Notes: generated from the sequence alone by a model not told the origin. A DNA stretch of 64,000 bases from Paenibacillus sinopodophylli (GCF_005930355.1 NZ_VDBO01000008.1:1-64000); one strand, 5' to 3'; numbered from the stretch's first letter, positions 45,495 to 54,883 are shown. A program made the numbers and translations.

Positions 45495-46606
45495 TTTCTC
45501 TTGTAAATATCGTAAAAGATTATGATGGTAAGCAAATGGGCAGCCGTGCGGTTGACGGATTGAATCTCGAGATTGCAAAGGGTGAATTTGTTGCGCTGCT
45601 AGGCCCTTCTGGCTGTGGAAAAACGACAACACTTATGATGCTCGCAGGTCTGCTGAAGCCAACCTCAGGTGAAATTTATTTCAAGGATAAGCTTGTCAAT
45701 CATGTGGAGCCTAAGGATCGGAATATTGGAATGGTGTTTCAATCCTATGCGCTTTATCCTCATTTGACGGTTCGTGACAACATTGCTTTCCCGCTTCGCG
45801 AGCGGAAAATGGCTAAGAAGGAAGCTTATGAGCGTGCACTCGCAACGAGTAAAATATTGCAAATCGATCATCTGCTCGATCGCAAGCCATCTCAGCTCTC
45901 AGGCGGACAGCAGCAGCGTGTCGCCATGGCGCGCGCGTTGTCCAAGGACCCGGAAATTCTATTGCTCGATGAACCGATGTCTAACTTGGACTCGCGATTA
46001 AAGCTGGATGTACGTGATGAGATTCGCAAAATCCAACGTAAGCTAGGCGTTACGACCATTATTGTTACGCATGACCAGGAGGAAGCGCTAGCGATCTCCG
46101 ATCGCGTAGCTATTCTTAATGGAGGGAAAATTCAGCAGTACGCGCCTCCAAATGAGCTGTTCAATCATCCCGCTAATCTGTTTGTCGGCAGTTTTCTAGG
46201 TAATCCGCCAATGAACCTGATTGATGGAGTTGTAGAGAAGAGAGCGGATGAGCAGTGGGTAAAGACGAAGCTATTCGAGCTGCAAATTCCGCAGCCGTGC
46301 AGGTTGGAGGAGCAGCATATCGGGAAAGCAGTCAAGCTTGGTATACGTCCGCATGATTTGTTCATTGCAGAGCAGCCAAGTGAAGCAGCTATAAGGCTGC
46401 AAATTGATCTTATTGAGCATTTAGGCAATGGGCAGCTCATTAAGCTGACAGATCGAGACGGGCAAGCCGATATGATGATTCGTCTGCTGACGGATAATGA
46501 GAAGCAGCTAAAGGAGCGGGAGATGATCTCGATCGGCATAAAGCCGAATAAATTTCACCTGTTCGATATGACGGACGAAGGGCGTAATCTCTTGCAATTC
46601 CAATAG
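45491..46606 (+). CDS. ABC ATPase, MsmX/UgpC type
   Basis: 371 residues. Walker A GPSGCGKTT, Q-loop NIGMVFQSYALYPH, signature LSGGQQQRVAMARAL, Walker B ILLLDEPMSNLD, switch His in IIVTHDQEEAL. A C-terminal TOBE-like regulatory domain (KLGIRPHDLFI) places it in the CUT1 group. It energises the two permeases just upstream. As the only ATPase in a window with three CUT1 systems, it might also serve the mannoside and the 47610-51253 importers, though a genome-encoded MsmX elsewhere is as likely. Confidence 0.93.
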   Translation: MISLVNIVKDYDGKQMGSRAVDGLNLEIAKGEFVALLGPSGCGKTTTLMMLAGLLKPTSGEIYFKDKLVNHVEPKDRNIGMVFQSYALYPHLTVRDNIAFPLRERKMAKKEAYERALATSKILQIDHLLDRKPSQLSGGQQQRVAMARALSKDPEILLLDEPMSNLDSRLKLDVRDEIRKIQRKLGVTTIIVTHDQEEALAISDRVAILNGGKIQQYAPPNELFNHPANLFVGSFLGNPPMNLIDGVVEKRADEQWVKTKLFELQIPQPCRLEEQHIGKAVKLGIRPHDLFIAEQPSEAAIRLQIDLIEHLGNGQLIKLTDRDGQADMMIRLLTDNEKQLKEREMISIGIKPNKFHLFDMTDEGRNLLQFQ

Positions 46607-46624
46607 AAGGAGAAGGAGTAAAGA

Positions 46625-47428
46625 ATGACGATACCTCATCTTTTAATCGATCAGCATGTGCATTCTTCCTATTCGCCTGACTCGAGCTCAAGCCTTGAGG
46701 AGCTCGTGCGATTCGCAGTTGCGCTGGGGAAGCCTGCTCTCGTAACGACAGATCATCTAGAGTATGATTGCAAATATTTCAAGCAGGATGTTCATATTGA
46801 TTGGGCTGGTTACAACAAGGAAGTAGAAGAGCTGTCGCAGCGATATCCGATTGAAATTCGCAAAGGCATTGAGGTCGGCTTTCGAAGCGATTATAAAGTG
46901 GTTATAGATGACTATTTGGCTCAGCACGAATTTGACGTCATTTTGTTATCTGCGCACAATGATGGAAGACTGGATTTCTCCGAAAAGGCTTTTCATGATA
47001 AGCCGATTCAGCAGCGGCTTATGCATTATTTTAACCATGTAAGAGACGCTGTGGACCAGATGGACAATTACGATATCGTTGCCCATTTGGATTATGTGGT
47101 GAGATATACGACATTCCCGGTGTATGACGAAGATATCGCGTCATGCAGGTCTGTTTTATACGATATAGTAAAGCTTATCATCGAGAAGCAGAAAGTATTG
47201 GAGCTGAATACGACCGGACTATACCGACAAGGCTGGATTCATCCTCATTCATACATTCTCGACATGTATTTGGATCTAGGCGGCAGAGCCGTATGTATCG
47301 GTTCCGATGCACATCAGGTTGGGCATATGGAGCAAGGATTTGTAGAAGCTATAGAGTTGCTGCATAGCAAAGGGATTCGAGAGGTTGTGCAATTTAAGGG
47401 AAGGACGCCGTATTCGGTGTCTATATAG
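46625..47428 (+). CDS. PHP-domain phosphoesterase, HisJ-like
   Basis: 267 residues, GAAGGAGAAGGAG upstream. PHP motifs: IDQHVHSSYSPDSS, LVTTDHLEYD, IRKGIEVGF, VILLSAHND, IVAHLDYV and CIGSDAHQVGHM. The pattern is close to histidinol-phosphate phosphatase HisJ, but no his gene is near and it ends the phosphonate cluster. It therefore probably removes phosphate, or cleaves a phosphonate ester, from the imported compound. It is the third PHP enzyme of the cluster, of a different subfamily from the first two. Confidence 0.85.
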   Translation: MTIPHLLIDQHVHSSYSPDSSSSLEELVRFAVALGKPALVTTDHLEYDCKYFKQDVHIDWAGYNKEVEELSQRYPIEIRKGIEVGFRSDYKVVIDDYLAQHEFDVILLSAHNDGRLDFSEKAFHDKPIQQRLMHYFNHVRDAVDQMDNYDIVAHLDYVVRYTTFPVYDEDIASCRSVLYDIVKLIIEKQKVLELNTTGLYRQGWIHPHSYILDMYLDLGGRAVCIGSDAHQVGHMEQGFVEAIELLHSKGIREVVQFKGRTPYSVSI

Positions 47429-47436
47429 TTAGGATG

Positions 47437-47468
47437 ACCACTGCCAAAGCTAATGGCAGTGGTTTTTT
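47437..47468 (+). terminator. Terminator of the phosphonate cluster
   Basis: Perfect 10-bp stem ACCACTGCCA / TGGCAGTGGT with an AAGCTAA loop, then eight T. Confidence 0.88.
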
Positions 47469-47609
47469 TTATGAATAGACGTAAGAACTGCATGCAGATT
47501 TGTCGAATGTACGTTTTTTGATATGAGGTTAAAAATCGAATATATAAACATTCATTCTATGACCATATAATTAGTGATGTACCATCAATATACAGAAATG
47601 GGGTAAAAA

Positions 47610-49376
47610 ATGAGTCATTATGCTAAGTTAGCTAAGCTGTCAGCACTCTCTATCGCAATCGGTATATTACCGATTCTATCTGCTTGTTCAAACAATAATA
47701 ATGTAGTGCCGTCGAGTAGTCCGGTAAGCACAGCCAGCAGTTCATCCTCTACGGAATTGTGGAAACAGAAGTTTGATCCTCCCATTACGATTACGACTGC
47801 GATTGTTGATGATGGCGCTTCCAGGGGCAATGCGTTCAAGCCAGGCGAGTCTATGGAAGACAACGTGAACCTGCGCTGGATGAAAGAGAATATAGGAATC
47901 GATGTGAAATTCGATTTTATTGTAACGAAATCGGAGGACTACGATACGAAGCTTCGACTTCTGCTCTCCAGCGGCGGTAAGCTTCCTGATGCATTCAGAG
48001 CTCATGGAGAGCCGCTTCAAAGCTTGCTCGCAGCCAAAAAGCTAATGCCTCTGGACGAAGCTATCGAGAAATATGCGCATCCTGGTTATAAGAAATTGAT
48101 CGAAGATTACGGGTATGCAATGGGCGAAGTGAAGAAAGACGGCAAAATTTATGGTTTGCCTTCCTTCTACATGGGTGACGAAGGCACAGTTATGTGGATT
48201 CGCAAAGACTGGCTTGACACTCTAGGGCTGCAGCCGCCGAAAACGCTGGCTGAGCTTGAAAACGTACTCAAGCAATTCACAGAGAACGACCCCGATAAAA
48301 ACCAAAAGAATGATACGGTCGGTTTAGCTGTTCCGCTTAAAGAAGGCCCGTGGACTTGGATGGGTCAGACTGACGCGATTTTCGCTGCACTGACTACTCA
48401 AATGATCCATACCTCGGACATTCGCAGTTTCTGGAACAAAGGTGATGACGGCAAGCTTAGCTATGGCGCGATTCACCCTGACGCTAAACTGTACTTGCAA
48501 ACCATGAAGGATTGGATGAGCAATGGCTATATTGACAAAGAAGCGGGTATCAAGGATCCGTCCAAATCCTCTGAATTGGTTGCCAGCGGCAAAGCCGGCG
48601 TCATGTTCGGTCCAGCCTGGATGGGTGACTGGCCGCTGAGCGATGCGACTAAAAACGATCCGAATGCCGACTTTGAGCCTTATCCGCTTCCAGCTGGTCC
48701 GGACGGCTTGGTAGGTCGAGCGGAGAAATCGTTAATTGCGGGCTTTACTGTATTCGACAAAGATTTCAAAAATATTGAAGCATGGTTCTCCTATTTCAAC
48801 AAAATGTTCGCAAAACAATTGGAGCAAGAAGGCGATCCGTTCTTCGATCCGCGTTGGAAAGACGGTTATTACGAAGGTTACGATTACGTCATACACAACG
48901 ATAAAATCATCAAAGGCGACTACGAGGCAGTGGGCGTTCCGGCAGACAAATGGCCGCTCAAAGACGGTAGAAGCTTGGATATGAGATTCATGATGACGAA
49001 TATACTCGGCGGAAGTGTAACGATTCCTTACTCCAACGATGCGCCAGTCAAGAAGTTTCTGGCGGATCCAGACGCCGAGCCTGTAACGTCCAAAGAATTT
49101 GACGTTAAACAAATGAAGAAGAAACAAATTGATGGTCAGGGCGTGCGGATAAACCAAGGGATTACGGAAGGTAAAAACTATTTTACTGGTCCATTGACAC
49201 CGACGATGAAATCCAAGGGCGAGCTGCTTAAGAAGCTTGCTACTGAAAGCTACCTCAAAATCATTTACGGTGATCAACCGATGGAGTACTTCGATGAATT
49301 CGTAAAGCAATGGTTGGATAACGGCGGTCAGAAGATTACAGAAGAAGTCAACGAATGGTATGCGGAAAACCAGTAA
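47610..49376 (+). CDS. Large lipoprotein solute-binding protein (LplA/YtcQ type)
   Basis: 588 residues, signal peptide with lipobox ILSAC (Cys about 27) and an Asn/Ser/Val-rich linker. Family-1 binding fold of the long Paenibacillus/Bacillus YtcQ-LplA type (FKPGESMEDNVNLRWMKENIGID, GKIYGLPSFYMGDEGTVMWIRKDWL, GVMFGPAWMGDWPL). Members bind complex plant or wall-derived oligosaccharides; the sugar here is unknown because no glycosidase is linked. Followed by two permeases and a YesM/YesN sensor pair. Confidence 0.9.
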   Translation: MSHYAKLAKLSALSIAIGILPILSACSNNNNVVPSSSPVSTASSSSSTELWKQKFDPPITITTAIVDDGASRGNAFKPGESMEDNVNLRWMKENIGIDVKFDFIVTKSEDYDTKLRLLLSSGGKLPDAFRAHGEPLQSLLAAKKLMPLDEAIEKYAHPGYKKLIEDYGYAMGEVKKDGKIYGLPSFYMGDEGTVMWIRKDWLDTLGLQPPKTLAELENVLKQFTENDPDKNQKNDTVGLAVPLKEGPWTWMGQTDAIFAALTTQMIHTSDIRSFWNKGDDGKLSYGAIHPDAKLYLQTMKDWMSNGYIDKEAGIKDPSKSSELVASGKAGVMFGPAWMGDWPLSDATKNDPNADFEPYPLPAGPDGLVGRAEKSLIAGFTVFDKDFKNIEAWFSYFNKMFAKQLEQEGDPFFDPRWKDGYYEGYDYVIHNDKIIKGDYEAVGVPADKWPLKDGRSLDMRFMMTNILGGSVTIPYSNDAPVKKFLADPDAEPVTSKEFDVKQMKKKQIDGQGVRINQGITEGKNYFTGPLTPTMKSKGELLKKLATESYLKIIYGDQPMEYFDEFVKQWLDNGGQKITEEVNEWYAENQ

Positions 49377-49397
49377 TACGCACTGACAGCATGAATG

Positions 49398-49444
49398 AAA
49401 ACGGAGGAGAGGGCAGCCTTCGCTGTCGATCTTCCTCCGTTTTT
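49398..49444 (+). terminator. Intercistronic hairpin after the binding-protein gene
   Basis: Stem AAAACGGAGGAGA / TCTTCCTCCGTTTT with one bulge and an inner GGGCAGCC-type stem, then TTTTTC. Probably partial termination ahead of the permeases. Confidence 0.7.
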
Positions 49445-49466
49445 CTGATGAAAGGAAGGATACGTA

Positions 49467-50363
49467 GTGGCAACCTATTGGAGAAAAACATGGCCGTTCC
49501 ATATGCTTTTGTTGCCGGCCTTACTATTATGCATCGTGTTTCAATATATTCCGTTGTTTGGAGCTGTCATTGCCTTCCAAGACTATCAACCATGGCTTGG
49601 CATCAAGGGATCACCTTGGGTGGGCATGGATCATTTCCGTTATCTGTTCACGTATCCAGACGGCAAGCAGGTCATATGGAATACGTTAATCATCGCCGCA
49701 TTTAAGGTGGCTATGAATTTATTAATTCCTATTATTTTCGCTCTTTTGCTCAATGAAGTTAGGAAGATGTATTTCAAGAGAGTCGTACAGACTCTTGTTT
49801 ATTTGCCCCATTTTTTATCCTGGGTTATCCTAGGCGGCATTATGCTCGATATTCTGTCGACAGAGGGCGGAATTGTCAATCGCGTCCTAGAGTCATTTGG
49901 ATTGGATAGTATCTTTTTCTTAGGCAACGGCCATTGGTTTCGATTTACGGTCGTCCTTAGCGATGTGTGGAAGGAATTTGGTTTCTCCGCTATTATTTTC
50001 TTGGCTACTCTAGTAGGCATCAATCCGGCTTTATACGAGGCAGCCGAAATCGACGGGGCTACCCGCTTTCAGCAAGTAAAGTCTGTTTCTATTCCTCTTA
50101 TTATGCCAATCGTGATCGTGGTAGCTACGCTATCGCTTGGTCGAATACTAGATGCCGGCTTCGATCAAATTCTGAATTTGTATAACCCTCTCGTGTATTC
50201 ACACGGAGATATTATTGATACATTCGTTTACCGTGAGGGATTGAATAATGGACAGTTCAGCTTTGGAACGGCGGTGGGATTATTCAAGTCCTTTATTGGC
50301 TTCATCTTAATTGTCATCAGTTACAGATTGGCATATAAACTAGCTAATTACCGGATTTTTTAA
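49467..50363 (+). CDS. ABC permease, LplB-like
   Basis: 298 residues, GTG start at 49467 with AGGAAGG 7 nt upstream. Six predicted membrane helices (FHMLLLPALLLCIVFQYIPL first). EAA loop LYEAAEIDGATRFQQVKSV. The order LplA-LplB-LplC is the classic one for this transporter type. No own ATPase gene. Confidence 0.92.
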   Translation: MATYWRKTWPFHMLLLPALLLCIVFQYIPLFGAVIAFQDYQPWLGIKGSPWVGMDHFRYLFTYPDGKQVIWNTLIIAAFKVAMNLLIPIIFALLLNEVRKMYFKRVVQTLVYLPHFLSWVILGGIMLDILSTEGGIVNRVLESFGLDSIFFLGNGHWFRFTVVLSDVWKEFGFSAIIFLATLVGINPALYEAAEIDGATRFQQVKSVSIPLIMPIVIVVATLSLGRILDAGFDQILNLYNPLVYSHGDIIDTFVYREGLNNGQFSFGTAVGLFKSFIGFILIVISYRLAYKLANYRIF

Positions 50364-50374
50364 GGAGGTCGACT

Positions 50375-51253
50375 ATGTATTACCGCTCCAGAGGTTACAC
50401 AGCATTTACGATTATGAACACAATCTTTCTCTGCCTGCTGGCGATAATGTGCATTCTTCCTCTTATACACGTGCTAGCAGTATCCTTCAGCTCAAGAGCT
50501 GCGGCGACAGCGAATATTGTGAATTTTTGGCCAATCGGCTTCACGACGGACGCCTATGTCAAGACATTAGGTAACGGGAAATTTCTTAGATCCATGTGGG
50601 TCGGTGTAGAGCGGACTGTGTTAGGCACACTGCTGTCGATGCTGGTGGTCACGATGGCCTCCTACAGCTTATCGAAAACGAGTCAAAAATTTCCTGGCCG
50701 TCAATTTTACATTTGGATTTTTGTCTTCACGATGCTATTCTCGGGCGGACTGATCCCCTCGTATATACTGATAAGTAAGCTGCATCTGATCGATACAATC
50801 TGGGCGTTGGTACTGCCTATGGCCGTCAGCGTGTGGAACATGATTCTGATGCTCAACTTCTTCCGGACGATTCCGCCGGAGCTGGAAGAGGCTGCCCATA
50901 TCGATGGAGCTGGTCATCTGAGAGTGCTTTGGAGCGTATATTTGCCAGTTTCAATGCCGTCTATTGCGACTCTATCTTTATTCTCGATGGTATCTCATTG
51001 GAATTCATGGTTTGACGGCGTAATCTATATGTCCAATCCCGACGGGTATCCGCTTGCCACTTATTTGCACTCTATGATTGTTAGTGACAATATGTCGCGA
51101 ATTGGTGTAACATCGGAAAGTATAGCGAACTTCTCGAACCGTACGGTTAAAACAGCACAAATCTTTATCGGCGCGCTGCCGATTCTGCTCGTATATCCAT
51201 TCTTGCAAAAATATTTCGTTAAAGGAATCGTGCTGGGCTCGGTGAAGTCTTAG
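50375..51253 (+). CDS. ABC permease, LplC/YtcP-like
   Basis: 292 residues, AAGGAGGT 6 nt upstream. Membrane helices and the LplC-type pattern FSSRAAATANIVNFWPIGF. EAA loop LEEAAHIDGAGHLRVLWSV and end FVKGIVLGSVKS typical of YtcP. Partner of the preceding permease. Confidence 0.92.
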   Translation: MYYRSRGYTAFTIMNTIFLCLLAIMCILPLIHVLAVSFSSRAAATANIVNFWPIGFTTDAYVKTLGNGKFLRSMWVGVERTVLGTLLSMLVVTMASYSLSKTSQKFPGRQFYIWIFVFTMLFSGGLIPSYILISKLHLIDTIWALVLPMAVSVWNMILMLNFFRTIPPELEEAAHIDGAGHLRVLWSVYLPVSMPSIATLSLFSMVSHWNSWFDGVIYMSNPDGYPLATYLHSMIVSDNMSRIGVTSESIANFSNRTVKTAQIFIGALPILLVYPFLQKYFVKGIVLGSVKS

Positions 51254-51299
51254 GCAATGGGCGCGGTGGGGGAAGACGGATTTGAATTGGGGGAGACCT

Positions 51300-53066
51300 A
51301 TGTTATACAACAGAAGCGTTATGGGAGGCAGAATGAATATTTTCACGAAAGTCATTATCGTGATTGTTCTGCTGCTGATCCCTGTCGTCATGATGTATAA
51401 TTCATCGTACAAGATCAGTACGGGCGTTGTTGAGCAGGAGCTGCTTCAGGTCAATATGAATCGGATTCGTTTCTTTGTCGAGCAAATGGACGTTGAGGCA
51501 GATCGGTTGTGGAGAGCCGCCTTCGTCATTGCATCCGACCCCGATGCGCTGCAACTGCAGCTCCGTTCTTCTTCCGAGACCGATTATTCGATGCTGGCAT
51601 CGAAGACGCTGCTGCTTCAGAAGTTGGATATGCAGTCTACCACCTTCCAATGGGTAAACGATTTCACCGTATATTCCCCCGTTTCGGATGTAATGGTTTC
51701 GACTAATTACTTGCAGAAGCACGACGCAGATTACTTCAGGAATTCGAGTCAGCATCGTTGGGATTATCGTATGATCGTAACGGAGCGGGGAGAGGAGAAA
51801 GCATTCGTAAGGGATCTAATAACCCCTTTCGAATCGCTCTCTACGCCGGAAAATCCGAATTTGTATGTTGAAGTCTCGTTCTCGTCGGCAAATCTAGTCA
51901 ATATGCTCGATCGGTTTATGCAAGGCAGCGTCGGCGAGCCGTTCCTATACAGCAAAGGATTCGAGCCGATCATGTCGCGGGATTCAAACCCTGAACTCAT
52001 CCATGCCATGGCTGTGCAATTCAATGAAATTAAAGCACAGAACCCGACTGAAGGGTCAATCAAATTGACTTATCGCAACGAACCTTATCTTGTGAATTAC
52101 GTGACATCAACCTCGCTGCTCGGCTGGTATATCGTTGATTTCCAGCCGATGAGCAAAGTGCTGGAGCCTATCGATCATAGCAAGCAGATGTTTTATTCCG
52201 CAAGTTTACTATTGCTGATTCTGGGTGTCTCCTCTGCAGCCTTGCTGTACCGCAACGTGCAGAAGCCGATCTATGATTTAATCCGAGCGGTGAAGTCGCT
52301 AAGGCGAGGCGAGTACGGTCATCGAGTCAAGCATGTATCGAATAATGAATTTCATTATTTGATTGAGCAGTTTAATCTGATGTCCTATGATATTCAGACG
52401 CTAATCGACAAAGTGTACATCGAGCAGCTTCATGCCAAAGAGTCTTCACTTAAGCATTTGCAAGCGCAAATCAATCCTCACTTTCTATATAATAACTTTG
52501 CCTATATTCAAAGCATGGCGCAGCTTGAACGGACAAAAGCAATTGTCGCCTTCACACAGCATTTGAGTCAGTATTACCGTTATACGACGAGGACAGAGCA
52601 GCAATTGACTACTTTGTCTGAGGAATTGGACTTAATTCGTAACTACTTGGGAATCCATCAGATGCAGTCAGAGCGATTGCAATTTCATGAGCGGATTGAA
52701 GAAGACATGTTGTCTCTGCTCATGCCCCGGCTGCTATTTCAGCCGCTTGTCGAGAATGCGATCGTGCATGGAATGGAAGGGAAGAAGGGGAACTTCGAGA
52801 TCGTCATAACCGGCAATCGGATTGAGGAAGGCTGGGAGCTTATCGTGGAGGACAATGGCGTCGGCATGAAGCAGGATAAGCTGGATGATTTGAGGCACTC
52901 CTTGCAATTACAAGCCAGCGCTGATCATAGTCTTGGACTGAGGAACGTTCATCAACGTCTCAGGCATTATTTCGGACAATCCTCGGGGCTTCTCATCGAA
53001 CATTCATCTTTAGGTGGGCTTCGCGTAGGGTTGACGATTAAGGACGGAGGCGATTCTAATATTTGA
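51300..53066 (+). CDS. Sensor histidine kinase, YesM family
   Basis: 588 residues, ATG 51300 with GGGGGAG 4 nt upstream. Short cytoplasmic start, transmembrane helix (KVIIVIVLLLIPVVMMYNS), large external sensor domain (about 45-295), second membrane helix (YSASLLLLILGVSSAALLY), HAMP, and the His_kinase domain with phospho-acceptor His394 in INPHFLYNN. An N-box VENAIVHG and ATP lid EDNGVGM follow. These kinases usually sense sugar together with the binding protein and activate the linked importer through the partner regulator, encoded next. Confidence 0.93.
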   Translation: MLYNRSVMGGRMNIFTKVIIVIVLLLIPVVMMYNSSYKISTGVVEQELLQVNMNRIRFFVEQMDVEADRLWRAAFVIASDPDALQLQLRSSSETDYSMLASKTLLLQKLDMQSTTFQWVNDFTVYSPVSDVMVSTNYLQKHDADYFRNSSQHRWDYRMIVTERGEEKAFVRDLITPFESLSTPENPNLYVEVSFSSANLVNMLDRFMQGSVGEPFLYSKGFEPIMSRDSNPELIHAMAVQFNEIKAQNPTEGSIKLTYRNEPYLVNYVTSTSLLGWYIVDFQPMSKVLEPIDHSKQMFYSASLLLLILGVSSAALLYRNVQKPIYDLIRAVKSLRRGEYGHRVKHVSNNEFHYLIEQFNLMSYDIQTLIDKVYIEQLHAKESSLKHLQAQINPHFLYNNFAYIQSMAQLERTKAIVAFTQHLSQYYRYTTRTEQQLTTLSEELDLIRNYLGIHQMQSERLQFHERIEEDMLSLLMPRLLFQPLVENAIVHGMEGKKGNFEIVITGNRIEEGWELIVEDNGVGMKQDKLDDLRHSLQLQASADHSLGLRNVHQRLRHYFGQSSGLLIEHSSLGGLRVGLTIKDGGDSNI

Positions 53067-53070
53067 GGTT

Positions 53071-54693
53071 TTGATCGTAGACGATATCCCCTCTCAGGTT
53101 GATAGCATCGCGGCAACGATTCCGAAGGACGAACTTAGAATCGGACGTATTCATAAAGCGTTTACGGGTGAGGATGCTTTGAAGCTATATCGCGAGCATA
53201 ACATCCATATCATCATTACAGATATACGGATGCCGGAGATGAACGGAATTGAATTAATAAAGGAAATCCGTGAGATGGGCCGCAATGTCAAAATCATCGT
53301 GATTTCGGGCTACGCCGATTTCGAATATGCGCAAGGCGTTGTCCCGTATAATACGTCGGGCTACTTAATGAAGCCGGTAAATCCTGATCAGCTTCAGGCA
53401 ATGCTAGGCAAATTATCGGAAGAAATTACTTGTGAAATGAAGCAGCAACAGCAGCAGCAGCGCGATGTATACGCCTTCCGAGAGAATTTGCCCATGTTGC
53501 GGAGCGAGCTGCTGAATCGACTGCTGCATGATAACGGAATCCCGTTCGCAGAGCTGGAGCGAAAGCTTTTTCTATTAGATTTGCCTTTCTCCCTGAATCA
53601 AGAAGTTGGATTGTTTGTCGTGCGGTTGGAGGGCAGACTGCAAGATTATGAAAGCATGGATAGAGCGCTGATTGAATATGCGGTCACGAATATGGCAGAA
53701 GAACTATTCAGGGACGTCTTTCACTTGTGGTTCTGTCGTGATCATAATGAATATCTCGTGTTTGTCGTATCGTCCAAAGTGAAACCCTATGCAAACGGAC
53801 AGACCCAAGAAGCGGTAGCGATCGATCGGAATACGATGGACGTACGGGTAGCTATGCTAAAGAAAAAGGCAGAATCGCTCTTGAATGGCAGCGTTTCCAT
53901 CGCGCTGGCAGTTCATGGGATGTCTTTTCCAGAAGGCGTTGCCAGTCTGTATCGATCAGTTATCGATGGCATGAGGCGGGTAGAAGAGGGACGGCAGGGC
54001 ATATTTCTGCGGATAGCGGGTAAACTCGACCAGGTTCGAATCGGAACGATGACGTCATTGTATCGACCTCCTCTCCTCATCCATTTGCTTGATACAGGGA
54101 ACTGGCTGCACGCGGAGGAAAAGCTGATCGAAATATTTGCTGAGCTGAAGAGTGTAGACTATCCGCCTGAGCACGCCAATGAAGCCTATTTCGCCATCGC
54201 TAACGCCTATCAATATATGGCGCACAAAAAAGGAAAGCTGCTAAGCGAGTTTGGGGCATCCTCCTTCGGTCTCATGCCAGCCGCTCCGTCTCTCAAGCAG
54301 CTGGAGAAGTGGGCATTTCTTATATTCCGATGTCTTAGAGAGCAAATGGATGATTCATCTATGAAGCAGATAGGGTTAGTCGACAAAGTTCATACATTCG
54401 TCGAGCAGAACATGAATGACCAGTTATCCCTGCAGACGCTAGCTCAGCAAATCGGTCTCCATCCCGCTTACTTGTCGAGAGTTTACCGAGCTGAAACGGG
54501 AATCAATTTGAGTGAATATATTTTGCGCTACCGAATGGAAATGGCCGCATATTTGCTGCGCAGCAGCAATAAGAAAATTTATGAAATCGCCCAAACTATT
54601 GGTTATCAGGCAGTACCACATTTCATTAAGCTGTTTAAGGCATTTTCGAACATGACTCCACAGGAGTATCGCGACCGAACGGGGTTGTCTTGA
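53071..54693 (+). CDS. Response regulator with AraC-type DNA-binding domain, YesN family
   Basis: 540 residues as drawn from TTG 53071. Receiver domain with IVDDIPSQ and phospho-acceptor Asp51 in IIITDIRMPEMNG and YLMKPVNP; a long middle domain; then an AraC/XylS pair of helix-turn-helix motifs at the C-terminus (LQTLAQQIGLHPAYLSRVYRAETG; IYEIAQTIGYQAVPHFIKLFK). The start is odd: homologues begin M-x-x-VLIVDD, but the corresponding codon here (53059) is ATA, well spaced from GGAGG at 53046, whereas TTG 53071 is 20 nt away. It overlaps or abuts the kinase stop, so coupled translation is likely. Confidence 0.9.
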   Translation: MIVDDIPSQVDSIAATIPKDELRIGRIHKAFTGEDALKLYREHNIHIIITDIRMPEMNGIELIKEIREMGRNVKIIVISGYADFEYAQGVVPYNTSGYLMKPVNPDQLQAMLGKLSEEITCEMKQQQQQQRDVYAFRENLPMLRSELLNRLLHDNGIPFAELERKLFLLDLPFSLNQEVGLFVVRLEGRLQDYESMDRALIEYAVTNMAEELFRDVFHLWFCRDHNEYLVFVVSSKVKPYANGQTQEAVAIDRNTMDVRVAMLKKKAESLLNGSVSIALAVHGMSFPEGVASLYRSVIDGMRRVEEGRQGIFLRIAGKLDQVRIGTMTSLYRPPLLIHLLDTGNWLHAEEKLIEIFAELKSVDYPPEHANEAYFAIANAYQYMAHKKGKLLSEFGASSFGLMPAAPSLKQLEKWAFLIFRCLREQMDDSSMKQIGLVDKVHTFVEQNMNDQLSLQTLAQQIGLHPAYLSRVYRAETGINLSEYILRYRMEMAAYLLRSSNKKIYEIAQTIGYQAVPHFIKLFKAFSNMTPQEYRDRTGLS

Positions 54694-54764
54694 CTCTTTA
54701 TGAATTTGCGGCCATGATGCAACTGCTTCTCACTAACTCCATAAATGAAACGAAATCATTAAAG

Positions 54765-54813
54765 AAACGACCTATGACAAGCTTATATAAGCTTGTCATA
54801 GGTCGTTTTTTTA
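54765..54813 (+). terminator. Terminator of the transporter/two-component unit
   Basis: Perfect 21-bp-or-longer palindromic hairpin (arms begin AAACGACCTATGACAAGC) with nearly no loop, then TTTTTTTA. It is symmetric enough to serve also the convergent minus-strand GntR gene. Confidence 0.88.
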
Positions 54814-54883
54814 TGCTCTATTCGTTGATTTACTCGAACAAAGGAATGCTATATGTACAATGAATGATCCAAATACTCGAAGA

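Noticed and set aside
46625-47428. Histidine biosynthesis (HisJ) role for the last PHP gene
   Set aside because: No other his gene is nearby, and the gene is in an operon with phosphonate import genes.
53440-53462. CAG/CAA repeat in the YesN-type gene
   Set aside because: A short polyglutamine stretch in a linker after the receiver domain; common and in frame.
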